Positions 23,101-35,600 of a DNA stretch of 64,000 nt are shown here, one piece after another. Each line of letters begins with the position of its first letter. Position 1 is the first letter of the stretch. Position numbers and translations under genes: made by a program. The notes under the pieces are model-generated. The model had not been told where the DNA came from. It saw only the letters and a program-made list of their open reading frames with translations, and ran no database searches. The stretch covers positions 4,039,501 through 4,103,500 of the forward strand of contig LR746278.1 of the NCBI GenBank assembly GCA_902729315.2, written 5' to 3'. Source of the DNA: Spirodela intermedia (Eukaryota; Streptophyta; Magnoliopsida; Alismatales; Araceae).

Positions 23101-26100
23101 GAAAGAGCTTTTATCTTGTTTTCTTCCTCTGGGCTACTGGACACACATGCGCTAAGTGAATAACGAAATAAGCGTCTACTCATTTCATTGTTGGCAAGTA
23201 GATAGCTAAATTTAGCCTCGTGTCTCCCTCCGGGGTACCCACTCACCGAAATATGAGGCCAGGGGACTCACGTTTCACCCTTTGGAAATAAGAATAAAAT
23301 GACAGGAGTGGCTCATAGTTTCAAAGGCAAAATGCATGGATGCGGGCTTAGATAATTTGTATTCATGAAAGAAACAGAGGAGATCCTTGCGATTATCCCA
23401 TTTTCATACTTTCATGTCTTAACAACTGTATTCTGTTCTGTGGGAAAGAGCATATAATTAGGAGTTTGGTTCTCAGTTGGACCGTTTCCTAGTTGTTAGA
23501 TAGTTTCTTTGTTTTGTGGCCTTGGTACCTGTACATAACAGTCATCTATGGTGTGAATACAAGTAAAGTTTTTCCTCACCATATCCTCTTAGGGTTTGCG
23601 CCACTGTTCACGATACGTTTACATTATGGAAAATATCTTTTTGTACATCGATTTTTTTTGTTAGACGATAGTTAAGTCCAGAGTAGGTAGCCTAAGATAA
23701 GTTGCTTAAGCTTAGATTATATTTGAAGTTCTCTGAAAAAAATTATGGACTAAAATCCCAATTCAATAACTCAAATTAATCCTCTGAACGAGAATGAAAA
23801 ATAATCAGATAATTATTTCATACAATAGATTGACATCAGCCATCAATATCTTTCTCATTAAAGTACACCTAGGCCCAACATATAGTCCCATATGCAAAAA
23901 AAATATTAAACAATAACATAACAGATCACCTAAATTTCTTGTCTTGTTAACGTCAAACAGAGAGATTGTCTGAACCTAAGACCGAACAATCAATGTACAA
24001 CAGAAACTGAACAAAATTCCTTAAACAGAAAACGATTCTCGGCAGCTTCTGTGGCACGCTTGAGAAGAAAAATTCCTTAAACAACAGGATGCTATTTCAG
24101 TTAACAACATTGATCAGTGTGCCGCATCTCAATAAGAATTATCAACTCTGAATTCTACTTCACGGGATGGCGCTTAAACCTGATACTCTGAAACAGTGTA
24201 TCTTAGAAATAAATAAATAACATAAGCACAAAGAGACAAGATTTATTGCAAGGAAAAATCCCAGACATTCATAGCTAACCAAACTAGTCAAAGCATGTGG
24301 AGAAAAACACTTAGAAGTCACAAAAGATTTAACAGGATAATCACCAAAGAGTCAGAAAACTGGTCAATCCTGAATGCTTTCAGATTACTTTCTTAGTATC
24401 TGACATCTGAAACAGAATTCTTCTTCTGTTGGTAATCACTGAGCATGTGTTAGAATTTCTAAATGAGAATAAACGGTTTGATTTGTCCAAACTTGTGAAT
24501 TAAACAATTTCCGGAAATGTCAGATTGAAATCAGTGAGTAATAAACGACAAACTAGCATACCTGTTCCTCAATGGTGCAGTAAATCCCAAGGCATCTGAA
24601 GTCATAAACCGGTCAATAGGAAGACCAGTTCCGGCCAAAGCACAGGCACCCAAGGGACAGAAATTCAAACGGTTTTTGCAGTCTATAAATCGGCCAGCAT
24701 CTCGCTCGAGCTACAGAACCCACCGAGAATCAGTAAAACTTGAAGCTAAAACAATAACAAATCATTGCTTAAGAAAAACAACAGAAATACGCACCATTTG
24801 TCATAAAAAATTAATCAAACGTGTAGCACAGAAAAAAGAATTAAAAAACGGCCGCTCTCAGATTTTACGTGAAGTAATGAATAAGAAGAAAATAAAAACG
24901 TTCACTCCTCTATTAATTTCGATACTGGACAGACATCTCAGTGAGGAGAAAACATGCTATAAAATATAGGGAGCTGAATAGCGTGATTATCCAGAAAAAA
25001 GGGTAAATTCACAAAACGAAAGGATTCAATAAAGACAAATTAAGACAATGGAGTCGATTCATAATAACTCCATGTGGCAGCACGTTGATTATAATAAGTA
25101 CATGCCAGTCAAAGAATTTCGCACAATCAATCTCTAATGCCTTAAGAACATTAAGTTTCTACCACTGCCAAAACGTTTTGGCTAACAAATGGAGTTGAAA
25201 GAAGTAACTAATAAGACCTCAAACCACAACGCAATTTAGAAGAAATTGGTGAAGGCATTGCGGTGCTTAATAATTTAACATGAATTTCTTTCACTGATTC
25301 TCTTAGGTCATGAAGTTCAAGTTTATCATTGATTATTTTGGTCATTTCTAGAAGTATTTAAGGCCTCTCAAAGACCCTAGGGTATCCCAACCGTTTTCAC
25401 TACTTTCAAGAGTGCGGCCGAGATTCTAACCCATTAGTCATCGGAGCTCCTTGGATTTCTAGGGTAGATCTAAGAGCGCCCCTTCAAAGGACTCATGTTG
25501 CTGCTAAATGGGAGGTTGAACTTTATGCAAAAAATAATAATATTTTGAATGAATATTTTACTGCTAGCTTCTCCAACAAGGTCATGGTCCCCCGGTATGA
25601 AATCAGGGTCCCAAAGGGTGAAGCTGAGAGTTACTGTCACGGATTTCATCCTTGTTTGATTCTTAGCATTCATTAGGCTGTGCCGGCATCTCTATGCCTC
25701 CAAGAGAAGCATGGTCGGTTGGCTGTTTTCTCCAAGATCGTCAACTACAAGTCGCCATCCACGGAATCAAGTATAATTTTTGCCAACCCTATTCTGGACC
25801 TGTCATCTAATTTGTCATCAAACATCTTTTATTCCCGGCTCTACTTGCCTCTAGGTTCCCACCAGTTCTACCTCCTTAGCACCCTATTCTAGTCCACCCT
25901 TAACAAATCATAAACAACCGCGCTAGTCAGAGAAAGTTTCTATGCTTCCAATGATCTAAGTCCAGCTTTGAATGCAAGGCCCCCTCCTAGTGACCTTAAT
26001 TACGAACATAGCCCTACTGTAACTAAAAGAGGATATTTATTAAAGTCGACAACCTTCATTTAAACTGGCATTTTCCGATTTAATCAGTCACGTGCAAGAT

Positions 26101-29100
26101 GTATCCCACACCAGAATTTCGACAAATGACAAAATCATTTGACAGCATATTACTAGCAGAAAATAATGCCCTCCTGGCTAAAGAACTCAGGCTTATATTT
26201 TCTCCAGAAGATCAAGAAAAAACTGTGCAAATTGAAATCTTTAACATCAGATGGAAAACTTATCGAGAAACGGAAAGGGTAGAAAAACAAAGTGTAGTTA
26301 CAATGCAAGATGCCGTCAAGAGTCAGAAAAAAATTTCACCACAGGTATTGGACCTCAAAATTGGAGAATACACAGAAAACTATCCTTACCTGTTCAACAT
26401 ATGATAGAAGCAGATGTTGTAGGAGAACAGGTTGCGCCCTTTGCAGATGAGTGTATCCTGGAACTATCAGGCCTTCATTTCTCATAGCTAAATAAACTAG
26501 GACTACCTGAAATTATCGAAAACATTTCGAAAGCTAACCATTTATACAAATTTCAAAAACACGCGAAGTTGACGAGTCAAGCATCAAAACATAGCCATGC
26601 AAAAAAAAAAGTAGCATTCATAAATGTACATCAGACCAGAGAGGGAACTGATTGAAAACAAAGAAAAAGGTCACCCTATATGATACTCATGTTCTCTATC
26701 CTTTTGGACATACATCGATACATTTATTCTCCATTAGTCTAAGAACACGTTTACAAAAAGACGAATCTTTTCAATCATTGAGAAACAGACAGAACTGGAG
26801 AAATTTCTCATCTAATTGAAGCACAACACGAAAGAAACTGCAACCGAATATCAAAATTACATACTCCCTATACCAAGGGAAGAATGTTTCAACACTTAGT
26901 ACCATTCGTCACATCTTTTTTAAATGGATATGTAAAAAAGAAAATGTTTTATTAATTAAGAAAATCTTGATATGAAAAAATAAAACCAAAGTAAAACATC
27001 ACCACAGAATTGCCTTATAATGAGGCCAGTAAAATATCACACAATTTATGTTAGAAAGATCATGAACAATCTTGCATTCCCAAGATTGAGAGGTTTATAA
27101 TCTTCAATTGATATAAATTTTAATTAACATGGAGTTGGAGCCTGTAATATTTTCAAAGGGATCTTTTCCCAAACTGTTAAGCCCCATGCTTGTTTGCACT
27201 TGGAGCCACATCCTTGTTAAATGTAGGAAATAAAATTGAATTTACCCTAATCAGACAGCCAAACAAACTCACAGACCGCACCAGGACTAAGTGCATGATC
27301 TTAAGGATCCGTCTGGGGACCTTTCGATATTTAGCATAAAATTCAGTCCAACAAGAGGTTATGAGGGATGCTAGATTTTATTAATAATTTTTGGAGGCAT
27401 TACTTTCATCCTAAAATGAAACTTGAGCTAAAGGGCCTAACGTCCACATCAAGATCCCCAGGGTAACCAAACCTTTTGATCATAATAAAGAGAATAAGCT
27501 GGATTTCAGATATATTAAATATGTTCTGTTTTTGACAGGTTGCAGTTTACAGAATGCTTTCAGTATTCTTCAATCATTAGCCTGGGTATGGCAATACAAT
27601 TACACGACATGACACAATACTAGATTCTCGAGAAGAGGATTGAGATCTTGACGACGCATAATTCTTTCTGCTCTTGAATCTCTTAATGATGCTCTCTGTA
27701 TGCAATAGCCCAACCCAAATCAGCCACAACCGCACACATTTATCATACGGTGAGACGAAACCCACACAATAGGATCATTATTAAGGTCAGGTACATAACG
27801 TTTTGCTACCCACCAGTATATAATGTTCAAAACGTGTCCATCATAAGCAAACACATGGTTAATAGATGATGTCAGAACCATTGGGTACATCAAGAAAAAT
27901 CTTATTGCATAATTAAACTCATGAACAGCAAGAAAACATATGCAGATTTATAACACCTTGGTTCTTCAAACTGTTAAATCAACCGCCAATTCTTTAAATT
28001 TGCATGCGCCATTCAAAAAAAAATAGAACTAGGCAGCAGACAAAAAAGACGTTGAAGAATCAAATATGTCCTTTCTATGGGAATGCATGCACAAAAGATA
28101 AACCATTTTTTATCATGATACTATCATGATAATGTAAGTTAGGACCATTTTTTACGCATGCAAAGATTCTTGATGAGATGATTTGTTACAGAATCGTTAT
28201 ACACACCATTCTTGGTGAATGCATAAATTACAATCTAGGTTTATTCTCTACCAGTTAGGTTCATATCTACAGGTAAGAGAGTTGACCCTTCTAAAGGTTC
28301 GGGGATTTGGCGGGGATTAACAGCAAAAGGGGATCTAAAAAGGAATTAATTGAAAATTTTCCAAGAAAAATGACATCTTTCATACGTCAAATAATCATAA
28401 AACTGTCTTCCTGAGCTGGAGTACTGGGGAATGATATAAAGGTTTGAATTTAAACAATTATTTTTCATCAAAAATAGTTTCTAAAAATTATACCATATGC
28501 TACATGGCATAAATTATAACAAATTAGTAGCTAAAATATAAAGAAAAATTAAATTCATCACATTCATTTTCTGACAATTCAAAGTTTTTTTTATTTCAGC
28601 AGTTTATTTTACATCTTGCAGTATTCAATTCGGCGAGATGTGCATTCATAAACATATCATAATTTACAAGTAGGCATGGATTCAACCACAACATAAAGAG
28701 GCATCAGAAGTTATTTGTATATCTAGGTAACCCGACATCAGTAGATCTGAAATCGCATAGCCCAAAAGTATAGAGTTGCCCTCCAAGAGATGCTATGCTA
28801 TCAGTTGACATGAGAGAGTGAGATTTCCCTCATTCACAAGTCACAGCTAAATTGTATTTTAATTATGATTCTGTGTAAACAGTGCAAGAAAAAATTTAAA
28901 GCACTTGAGTTCAATTCATTACATGAGCGTTTCAGAAATCAATATGCACAACAGATGACATGAAAGAACCAAAACGAACATTACACCAATCTTGGATGAG
29001 ATATTACGCTTATAATTTGAATTACTCATCAACGAAAAAATAGTCGCTAGAAGTGGTTTTTGCACAAATGGACATTCAAGATATTGATAGGGTTAGAGGA

Positions 29101-32100
29101 GGTTGATGACTCGCATCAAGTGTTAAGACGGTTTCCAAACAAAGTAACCTCGTGAGGCAATCGGATACAACCACGAGTTACCTCTTAAAATGGATGTCAT
29201 GGGTCAGTTCTGTTCTGCAACTATGAGTAGCATAGTGCCAAAAATCTTCCAAAATAGCCCTAAATATCATGGGAAGTAGTCACTAACCTCCCTTAACGAG
29301 GAGAGTCTCATGGGTTGCCATAGATGTATGCAAACAAATTCTTGCATTTCCCGCACTGAATGGCATAAAAATGTAATTTCTACCGCTTAATCACGACCAA
29401 CTGCTCAAATATTAATTCTCACTAACTTCTTCACCTCTTAGGGTGTCACAGTGGAGAAATTGGAAAAAGAACAAAAAATGAAAGTCGTATTAATGTAACT
29501 TCCAAATAACTAGTATCAAGACAAAAAGAGGTATATAAACCAAGTCATCCCCAATAGGGCATTGGATGATCAGCAAGTTACTTCATTGCCTTGTAGCAAC
29601 ATCTGTCTTTCAAGTAGTGTTTCCCAACTCTACCGTCCAATCAATTATGTACCACTTAATATCTTTCTTGTGGCCTATTTCTGAATGTATGCATTTAAAG
29701 ATCATCGTAGGTCAAGTGAACAATTAAGGAGATCATTTAAAGTACTACTCAAATGAATGTACCCATTTAAAGATCATTTGAAGTACCATCCCCATCATAG
29801 AAAAATACTTTATTAACATTGAACATCTCCTTCCACATCATGCCAAGCCTCAACTCATGTATTCACAAAAAATGTTCCAAATGGCCCCACAAGTGTAAAT
29901 CTCTAGCACAACTCCTAAGATTGACTCAAAAATATCTAGAAGAATTAGGCAACGTTCAACAAATAAGAAAAATCAGCAAAGTCCCTATTAATTATCGACA
30001 AGTTGTAGAAAATTTCTTTAAAAGTTCATCTTCGAAAAATGCCATGCCTCTGATATTGCCTTTCCAACGACGATTACAAATCCTCATTGGATACTTATTC
30101 AACTGTTCTACAAACTTTGGCTTTCACTGTGCTATTTTCCTCTGGTGAATATTATCAAGACAGCACTAATCTTTATCTCATTCAATTGGTTTTTTCAAAC
30201 ATCTAGAAGGATTTCAACCCACTTTTGTGGTTCATCATAAGTTTTTGATACTCAATCATACTTACATAGATTATACAGCATTAGAACACTAATGCCAGTA
30301 CAAAACATGTACTTGGAATGATTAGTTGGGAATGGGTTAGTTCAGTCCACTCTGACAATATCTGAACAGTCTGTCATTTATCAACTGGAGCCAGCCACCA
30401 AGGGTCCTTCCTCTCCCCACTGCACCCATTGTCGATGGTAAATCACTGTCCCCCATACCAACAACAGCTGGGCATGTGGGTGGCCAGCCTGGGACGGCTT
30501 CATAGGTGTCTGTGTCAAATTCCACTTTTGCAGCTTTACTCTGGAACAGGCTTTGTGAGGCCTGTCCACCTGGCCTAATTTACTACTTTTATTGGGAAAA
30601 GAAATGTCTGCATCCGAAAGCAAATCAAAAGGTAATGTCTGTAAAGCTTGAAAGTCAATAAACTGCCAACAGAAGAGTCCTTTTGAAATAACAAACTAGT
30701 TACCCCGGGTTACAGGCTTGGCCTAAATCTCAACTCTTCTAATGAAAAGAAAATTCAAGAATTTTAGATATCAGAGAGAAGATAACATCATATAACGCAA
30801 TGAAAAAGCAGAATGGTGGTCCGTGGAGTTGTCATAATCCAATAAAAATCGCAACCGGCATCCATTCATGGCATGTAGATTTCAATCCCCACCCTTTCAT
30901 TTTAATTTGGATGAAACCCCAAAATCAGGGCAACATAGTGTTTGAGTGAAAATCCACCTCACTAAAGATTCCTACTTAACCAAAGGAAGATATTACTTTT
31001 ACATTTTTTATTTTCATAGAGTCTAATCTTTGGGAGAAACAACTCATCTCACCTAAAAACTGAGGAAAATGAGTATTTTATTTTGGAAGATAGCAATTAA
31101 ACCATAAAAAACTGCACCGTGCACTCAATAACATCTATGGATTCAGTAGTACAATCTACTAGAAGTTTCTACGAAAATTTTGCTTCTATTATTCCTGGAA
31201 GATTTCCTAATATACAATGCTCTCAATCTCCCCATTAATTGACGTCAATAACAGTATTCTTCCAAAATAAGTTAACGTTTTCACCGGTTTATTTTGGGCA
31301 AACTACTATAAGATTCCACAGATAAATAGAATTACGAATGTGAAAAAGTTTTAGATATGTTTTGAAACCTTAATTATATTGAAATGGCAACATGGAATCA
31401 GTTTCTAGCACATTTTGAACACGAGATAATTTATAAAATTTTGGAGTAAAAAGAGTTTAATCCAATGAAGGAATCAAGAATTAGACACTAAAAAAGGAGT
31501 CAAGAAGTAGAAAAAAGATATCAGAAAACTCCTGGATTAAATTAAGATGCATGCAGCTCGACTACCTCGATGACAATGTTTTATCCATAAGGAAAAACGA
31601 AGAAGAAAAGAACCTGAAGCTTTTTAATATGAAAAAGAATGCTATCAATAGCATCTCGACACCATAGACGGAGATCAGTGACAACTTGATCATTCCGACT
31701 TCTAGCAGTATGAAGCTTTTTAGCGGGTTCACCAATCATGTCTGTCAGTGCTGCTTCGATGTTCATATGCACATCCTCCCTGTCAGTTCTCCAGACAAAA
31801 TCTCCGGCCTCAATGGTTCGTTCTATCACATCAAGGCCATTCAGTATACTGTCTCTGTCACTTGTGGTGATCAACCCCTACATTACAAAGGTGCCATGAT
31901 TTAGAGTGAACAAATGCAATCAAGCGAGACAAATAGTTTAAATTTTCAAATGAGAACCAAGATTATGAGGAAGCAAATGAAAGAGAAGTATGAACATCTT
32001 TCCTATTTCACTGGCGAACCAATTCCAGCAAACATAGAGTCTACAACTATATGCACCATCATACACAGCCAGAATCTACCTCTGACACTTGAAAAATATT

Positions 32101-32607
32101 TTGAGAGCACTTCAAAATCCGTTTTCTATGACGGTATCGCGATGGAAAAGGGGCATCGGATGATTACGAATAACTTCTCAACTTTTCTGTCAGTTCAAAA
32201 GACAGCAACTTCAAAGATCTAGAGAAAGAATAAACGTGTTATGTCACCACCTGTGCCGCTAGCATTGTTGCGTGGGCTCTGCTTCCCCTGATGTCCTGCT
32301 TGTAGAGGGCCTTGTCGAAGGAGATTGACTCGCTGAACCTCTCGACAGCGTCCGTTACGCTCTCCTCGAACCGCCCTCCCCACAGCTTGTTCTCCTTCGA
32401 CAGACTCTTCCCTCCGGCGGGAACAACTGACGAGGTAATGGTTACAGCAGCCTTCTGGCTGTCCATGGCTTCGACGGCCCACCGTTGGCGTCGCCGCCGG
32501 GAATGCTGCCAAAGGTAGGGGCTCGGCTCGGGTATGTCGTTCCTCGATGTGGTCGCCTGCCGGAGCAAGGAGACGACTGGGGTAGCCGGTTCTATCAAAG
32601 CCCTCAT
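20191..32607 (-). CDS. ASL: Argininosuccinate lyase, chloroplast
   Basis: Minus-strand exons are 32607-32251, 31877-31614, one short exon not located, 26480-26390, 24710-24562, 21317-21026, 20908-20744 and 20454-20191. Phases require the missing exon to be 26 nt (or 2 modulo 3). The total is then about 535 residues, against roughly 520 in other plants. Family landmarks in order are [12 protein letters not shown] in exon 1, HTARSRNDQ near 175-183, [13 protein letters not shown] near 222-234, [14 protein letters not shown], and the superfamily signature [12 protein letters not shown] near 347-358 with its catalytic-loop serine, then [11 protein letters not shown] in the last exon. It splits argininosuccinate into arginine and fumarate, the last step of arginine synthesis, in the plastid. 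The first 50 residues, rich in Arg and Ser, are a plausible transit peptide. The start at 32607 is the upstream in-frame ATG; an internal MDSQKAAV start would be short. Introns reach about 3.2 and 5.1 kb. Confidence 0.95.
21318..24561. other. ASL intron, 3.2 kb, mostly featureless apart from a SINE-like patch
   Basis: Splice-bounded intron between the exons ending GGAACAG and starting CATTGATGC. Short open frames occur in both directions without family resemblance. A tRNA-like patch at 22540-22640 is listed separately. Confidence 0.6.
22540..22640 (-). mobile_element. Possible tRNA-derived SINE fragment
   Basis: On the minus strand, a perfect RNA polymerase III B box, GGTTCGAATCC, occurs at 22568-22558. 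About 55 bases upstream of it is a weak A-box-like GCTTGGGTGGAACTAGG. Between them is a tRNA-like GTCTCCTAACTACAA. No intact tRNA cloverleaf can be drawn. Position in an intron and the spacing of the boxes fit a decayed SINE. A chance match to the B box alone cannot be excluded. Confidence 0.4.
26481..31613. other. ASL intron region, 5.1 kb, containing one unlocated micro-exon
   Basis: The flanking exons are in phases 0 and 2, so at least one 26-nt coding piece must lie here. In homologues it encodes a short hydrophobic stretch ending in Leu-Lys. I scanned the minus strand for a matching AG...GT-bounded piece and found no convincing one. The rest is AT-rich with no recognised element. Short open frames (for example 29819-30148 plus, 30337-30623 minus) look spurious. 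Confidence 0.6.
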
Positions 32608-35600
32608 CGCTCGAAGAAACCGCGCGGCGGCAGAAGATTTCGGGGGGGTTTATGTTTGAACAGTCCGCCTTCGAGAATCGGATCGCCCGGCAACACTTCG
32701 ACAAGAATCGAGGGATCGCCAAGGAAATCCTGCTTCAGGATAAAGAAAATAATTAATGTAAAACTTCATAAATTCCTTCTCAAGAATCAATGCTGCTGGA
32801 ATATTCATATCTTCTCACTTCCCACTGTGAAATATCCTGAAATTGACAAATGGGTAGAGTTATTGACAAAGAAAAAAGAGATATTTCTCTTGGATCATTA
32901 TATTTGTTAATAAATAATACACTCTTCTTCAGTTTTGCATTATATATGATTGTCATTGAGCGGCAAAAAAGTTTGGGACATCAGAACATATACTAATGTA
33001 TCAAAATAGTAATATTTTAGAGGAAAATTCTATCCATGGAGCATGTAAATAGATAGTCTTAGGCTTTGCTCAAGGGAGACAAGGGAGGGGGGGGGGAGGC
33101 TCTCATGGATAGAATGTGTATATCATAGATTTTAAATGTATATATGTTTTAGCATTCTTAGATCTTATAAATTGAAGCAAGTTAAGTTGAAACCCATAAA
33201 TGTCTACTGATCCATATTTTTTTGACAATTATGATGCCTAGATGTACCTTCAGATTCAATTTTTTTGTCAAATAACATGCAATAATTAAAGGTTTGATTT
33301 TTCAATATACAACAAGTAGTTGCCTAAAAAGATTAGTCAAAAATTAATAAATACTATACTAAGTCAATAAACATACTAAAATATCCACAAAAAGAGACTA
33401 CCCATGACATGCAAGACTAGATCTTATTTCGTATTGTAATGCCTATTTCCAATGTGAAATGATTATGATGTAAAGTATTATAAGGATGATGTCGAGTTTA
33501 ATGATTTTCATGTTAATATTCAATCACACAAATAAAAAATGAAATATTGCTGGAAAATATGTTTGAATACACATCAATCAAGATCTAAATCCTTAGGCCT
33601 TATTTCATTTTTTGTATATATATGCTTGTTGAGGCCTCAAATGGGGAAAAAATGTCAAGAATTATATAACAAGAGAGCCAAATAAAATCAAGAGAAATGA
33701 CCTCATTATTGAAAAAAAATCAAAGGCAGACTAAAGTGAGTTGATGAAAGAGAAACATGTAGTCCCACAAAATTGTGTCAACTTATTTTGGTCTAGAGAG
33801 AGAAAGTATATCAACTCATGTGCAAGCCTAGTTAAAACAAGCAAAGCTTGTGTTGGCTTTAATTTTTTATGTTAGTGAATTATCCACATAAATCTAGTTT
33901 GAAAAAAATGATTCACATAACTCAAGTGCACATTTTTGAATCACTCTGACTTGTTAGATCCAGTTTTCATTTTTTTAGAAATGTATTCTTTAGGCCTTAA
34001 ATTAATAAAAGTTAAGAATCACATAAGCATTAAAAAAATAAAATCAGATCAAATAAGTTATTCTAAACTTTTTTTAATAAGATAGAATTTGCATTGACCC
34101 TAGAGCTTTATGAAGAGAAAGAATCATGTGAATTACAAAAGTATGTCATATTTTTTGACAAAAGAGGAAAGTGTGTCAGCCCATGTGCTGATGTAGTGAA
34201 GTTAGATAAAAAGTTGAAGAGAGAGAAATTGAAAAGAATGACAAGAATAGTACATCTAACAATGGTAGAGAATCTCTAACAAGGATAGCATATCTCAACA
34301 CATGATAGACTATTTACAACAAGGGTTGCATGTCATGATGCATGGTAGAAGAATATTTGACAAGACATATCTTGACATATAGTAAACAAATCTCTAACAA
34401 GGACAAATATCTTCACACATGGTAGACCAATTTATGACAAGGGTTTATGATGTATTCTTATTACTAATTTTAAATGAATGTTTAAATATTTATTATTAAA
34501 TATAATTTTTAGGCCTATATGAAGAGTTAGATGAGAATAAACTAGATTTAAAATTTATTTAAAAATCATTTAGATGAATAATTGGAAGAGAGAGAAAGTG
34601 TGTCAACCCATTTCTAGTTAGAAGAGGAATGATACAATTCTAACAAAAACAATGCATCAAATACGCAGCAAAATATCAAATTATATGAGTGTGCGGCAAT
34701 AATCAGATGCAAGTGACATGTGGTGACAATTTAATGCAAGAGACATGTGATGCCATCTATAACATGTTGCATTTGGACAACAAAAATGACATGTAATGAG
34801 ATATTTGCCTACATGCATGACACATGACCAAGTTTGGCCATTCAAAATTGCCATGTGGCAACATATCAAAGATTTCACATGTTATATGGCAAGATCTCTC
34901 ACACTGTAGCTAATCTTCTATGGAGACATCTAACAAGATCCTCAAATCTTTGGCATGGACAAAATATAGAATACATCTCTAACAAGCCAACTAACATGTG
35001 GTAGGAGAGTTTTAGAATGGCATCATACCCTGACACATTAAAAAATCAATGACATGTTAGAAGATTCTCATCTAATATTTTGAAGTTTGACTCAATCAAA
35101 AGCTAGTCAAACTAATGACTTTAACTAGTTTAACTATAGTCTACTAGTGGATCAATTGACATGTTAACCAATCATATCTTAGTTGTTTGAACTCCAATGA
35201 TTGAAACGTTGGGCTTTATAAAAGTCCATTTGGATGAGTTTTGAAGTAATCTCTCACTCATGATAAAATTTTCTCATTTCATCATTTTAATTTATATGAG
35301 AAATTTTCTATCTATTCTTACGAGTTCAGAACTTCCTCCCTTGTTCAATACAACTTCATTAGAAATGAAGCATGCCTTCAAACATTATCTGGTCTCTATA
35401 AGTTTAAATTTTTCATTCAATATGAGGAGTTACTATGGGGAGTGCTTGATATGGGTAGACAACTAAGTCAGTGCCTTAGTATCTACAATGGGGAGATAAG
35501 CCCATGAAAACTATCATTTAATAAGAGGATTATAATGTCACAAAATCATTCAATCTATAATTTTGTGATGGAGAATAATATAACCAAGGGTAGTTATTCT

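Noticed and set aside
29560-29610. Candidate for the missing ASL micro-exon on the minus strand
   Set aside because: AG and GT sites exist, but the possible lengths (21 or 25 nt) break the phase and the translation does not fit the family.
34224-34460. CRISPR-like regular array
   Set aside because: Units are diverged and directly abutting without unique spacers, in a plant nuclear context; it is a minisatellite.
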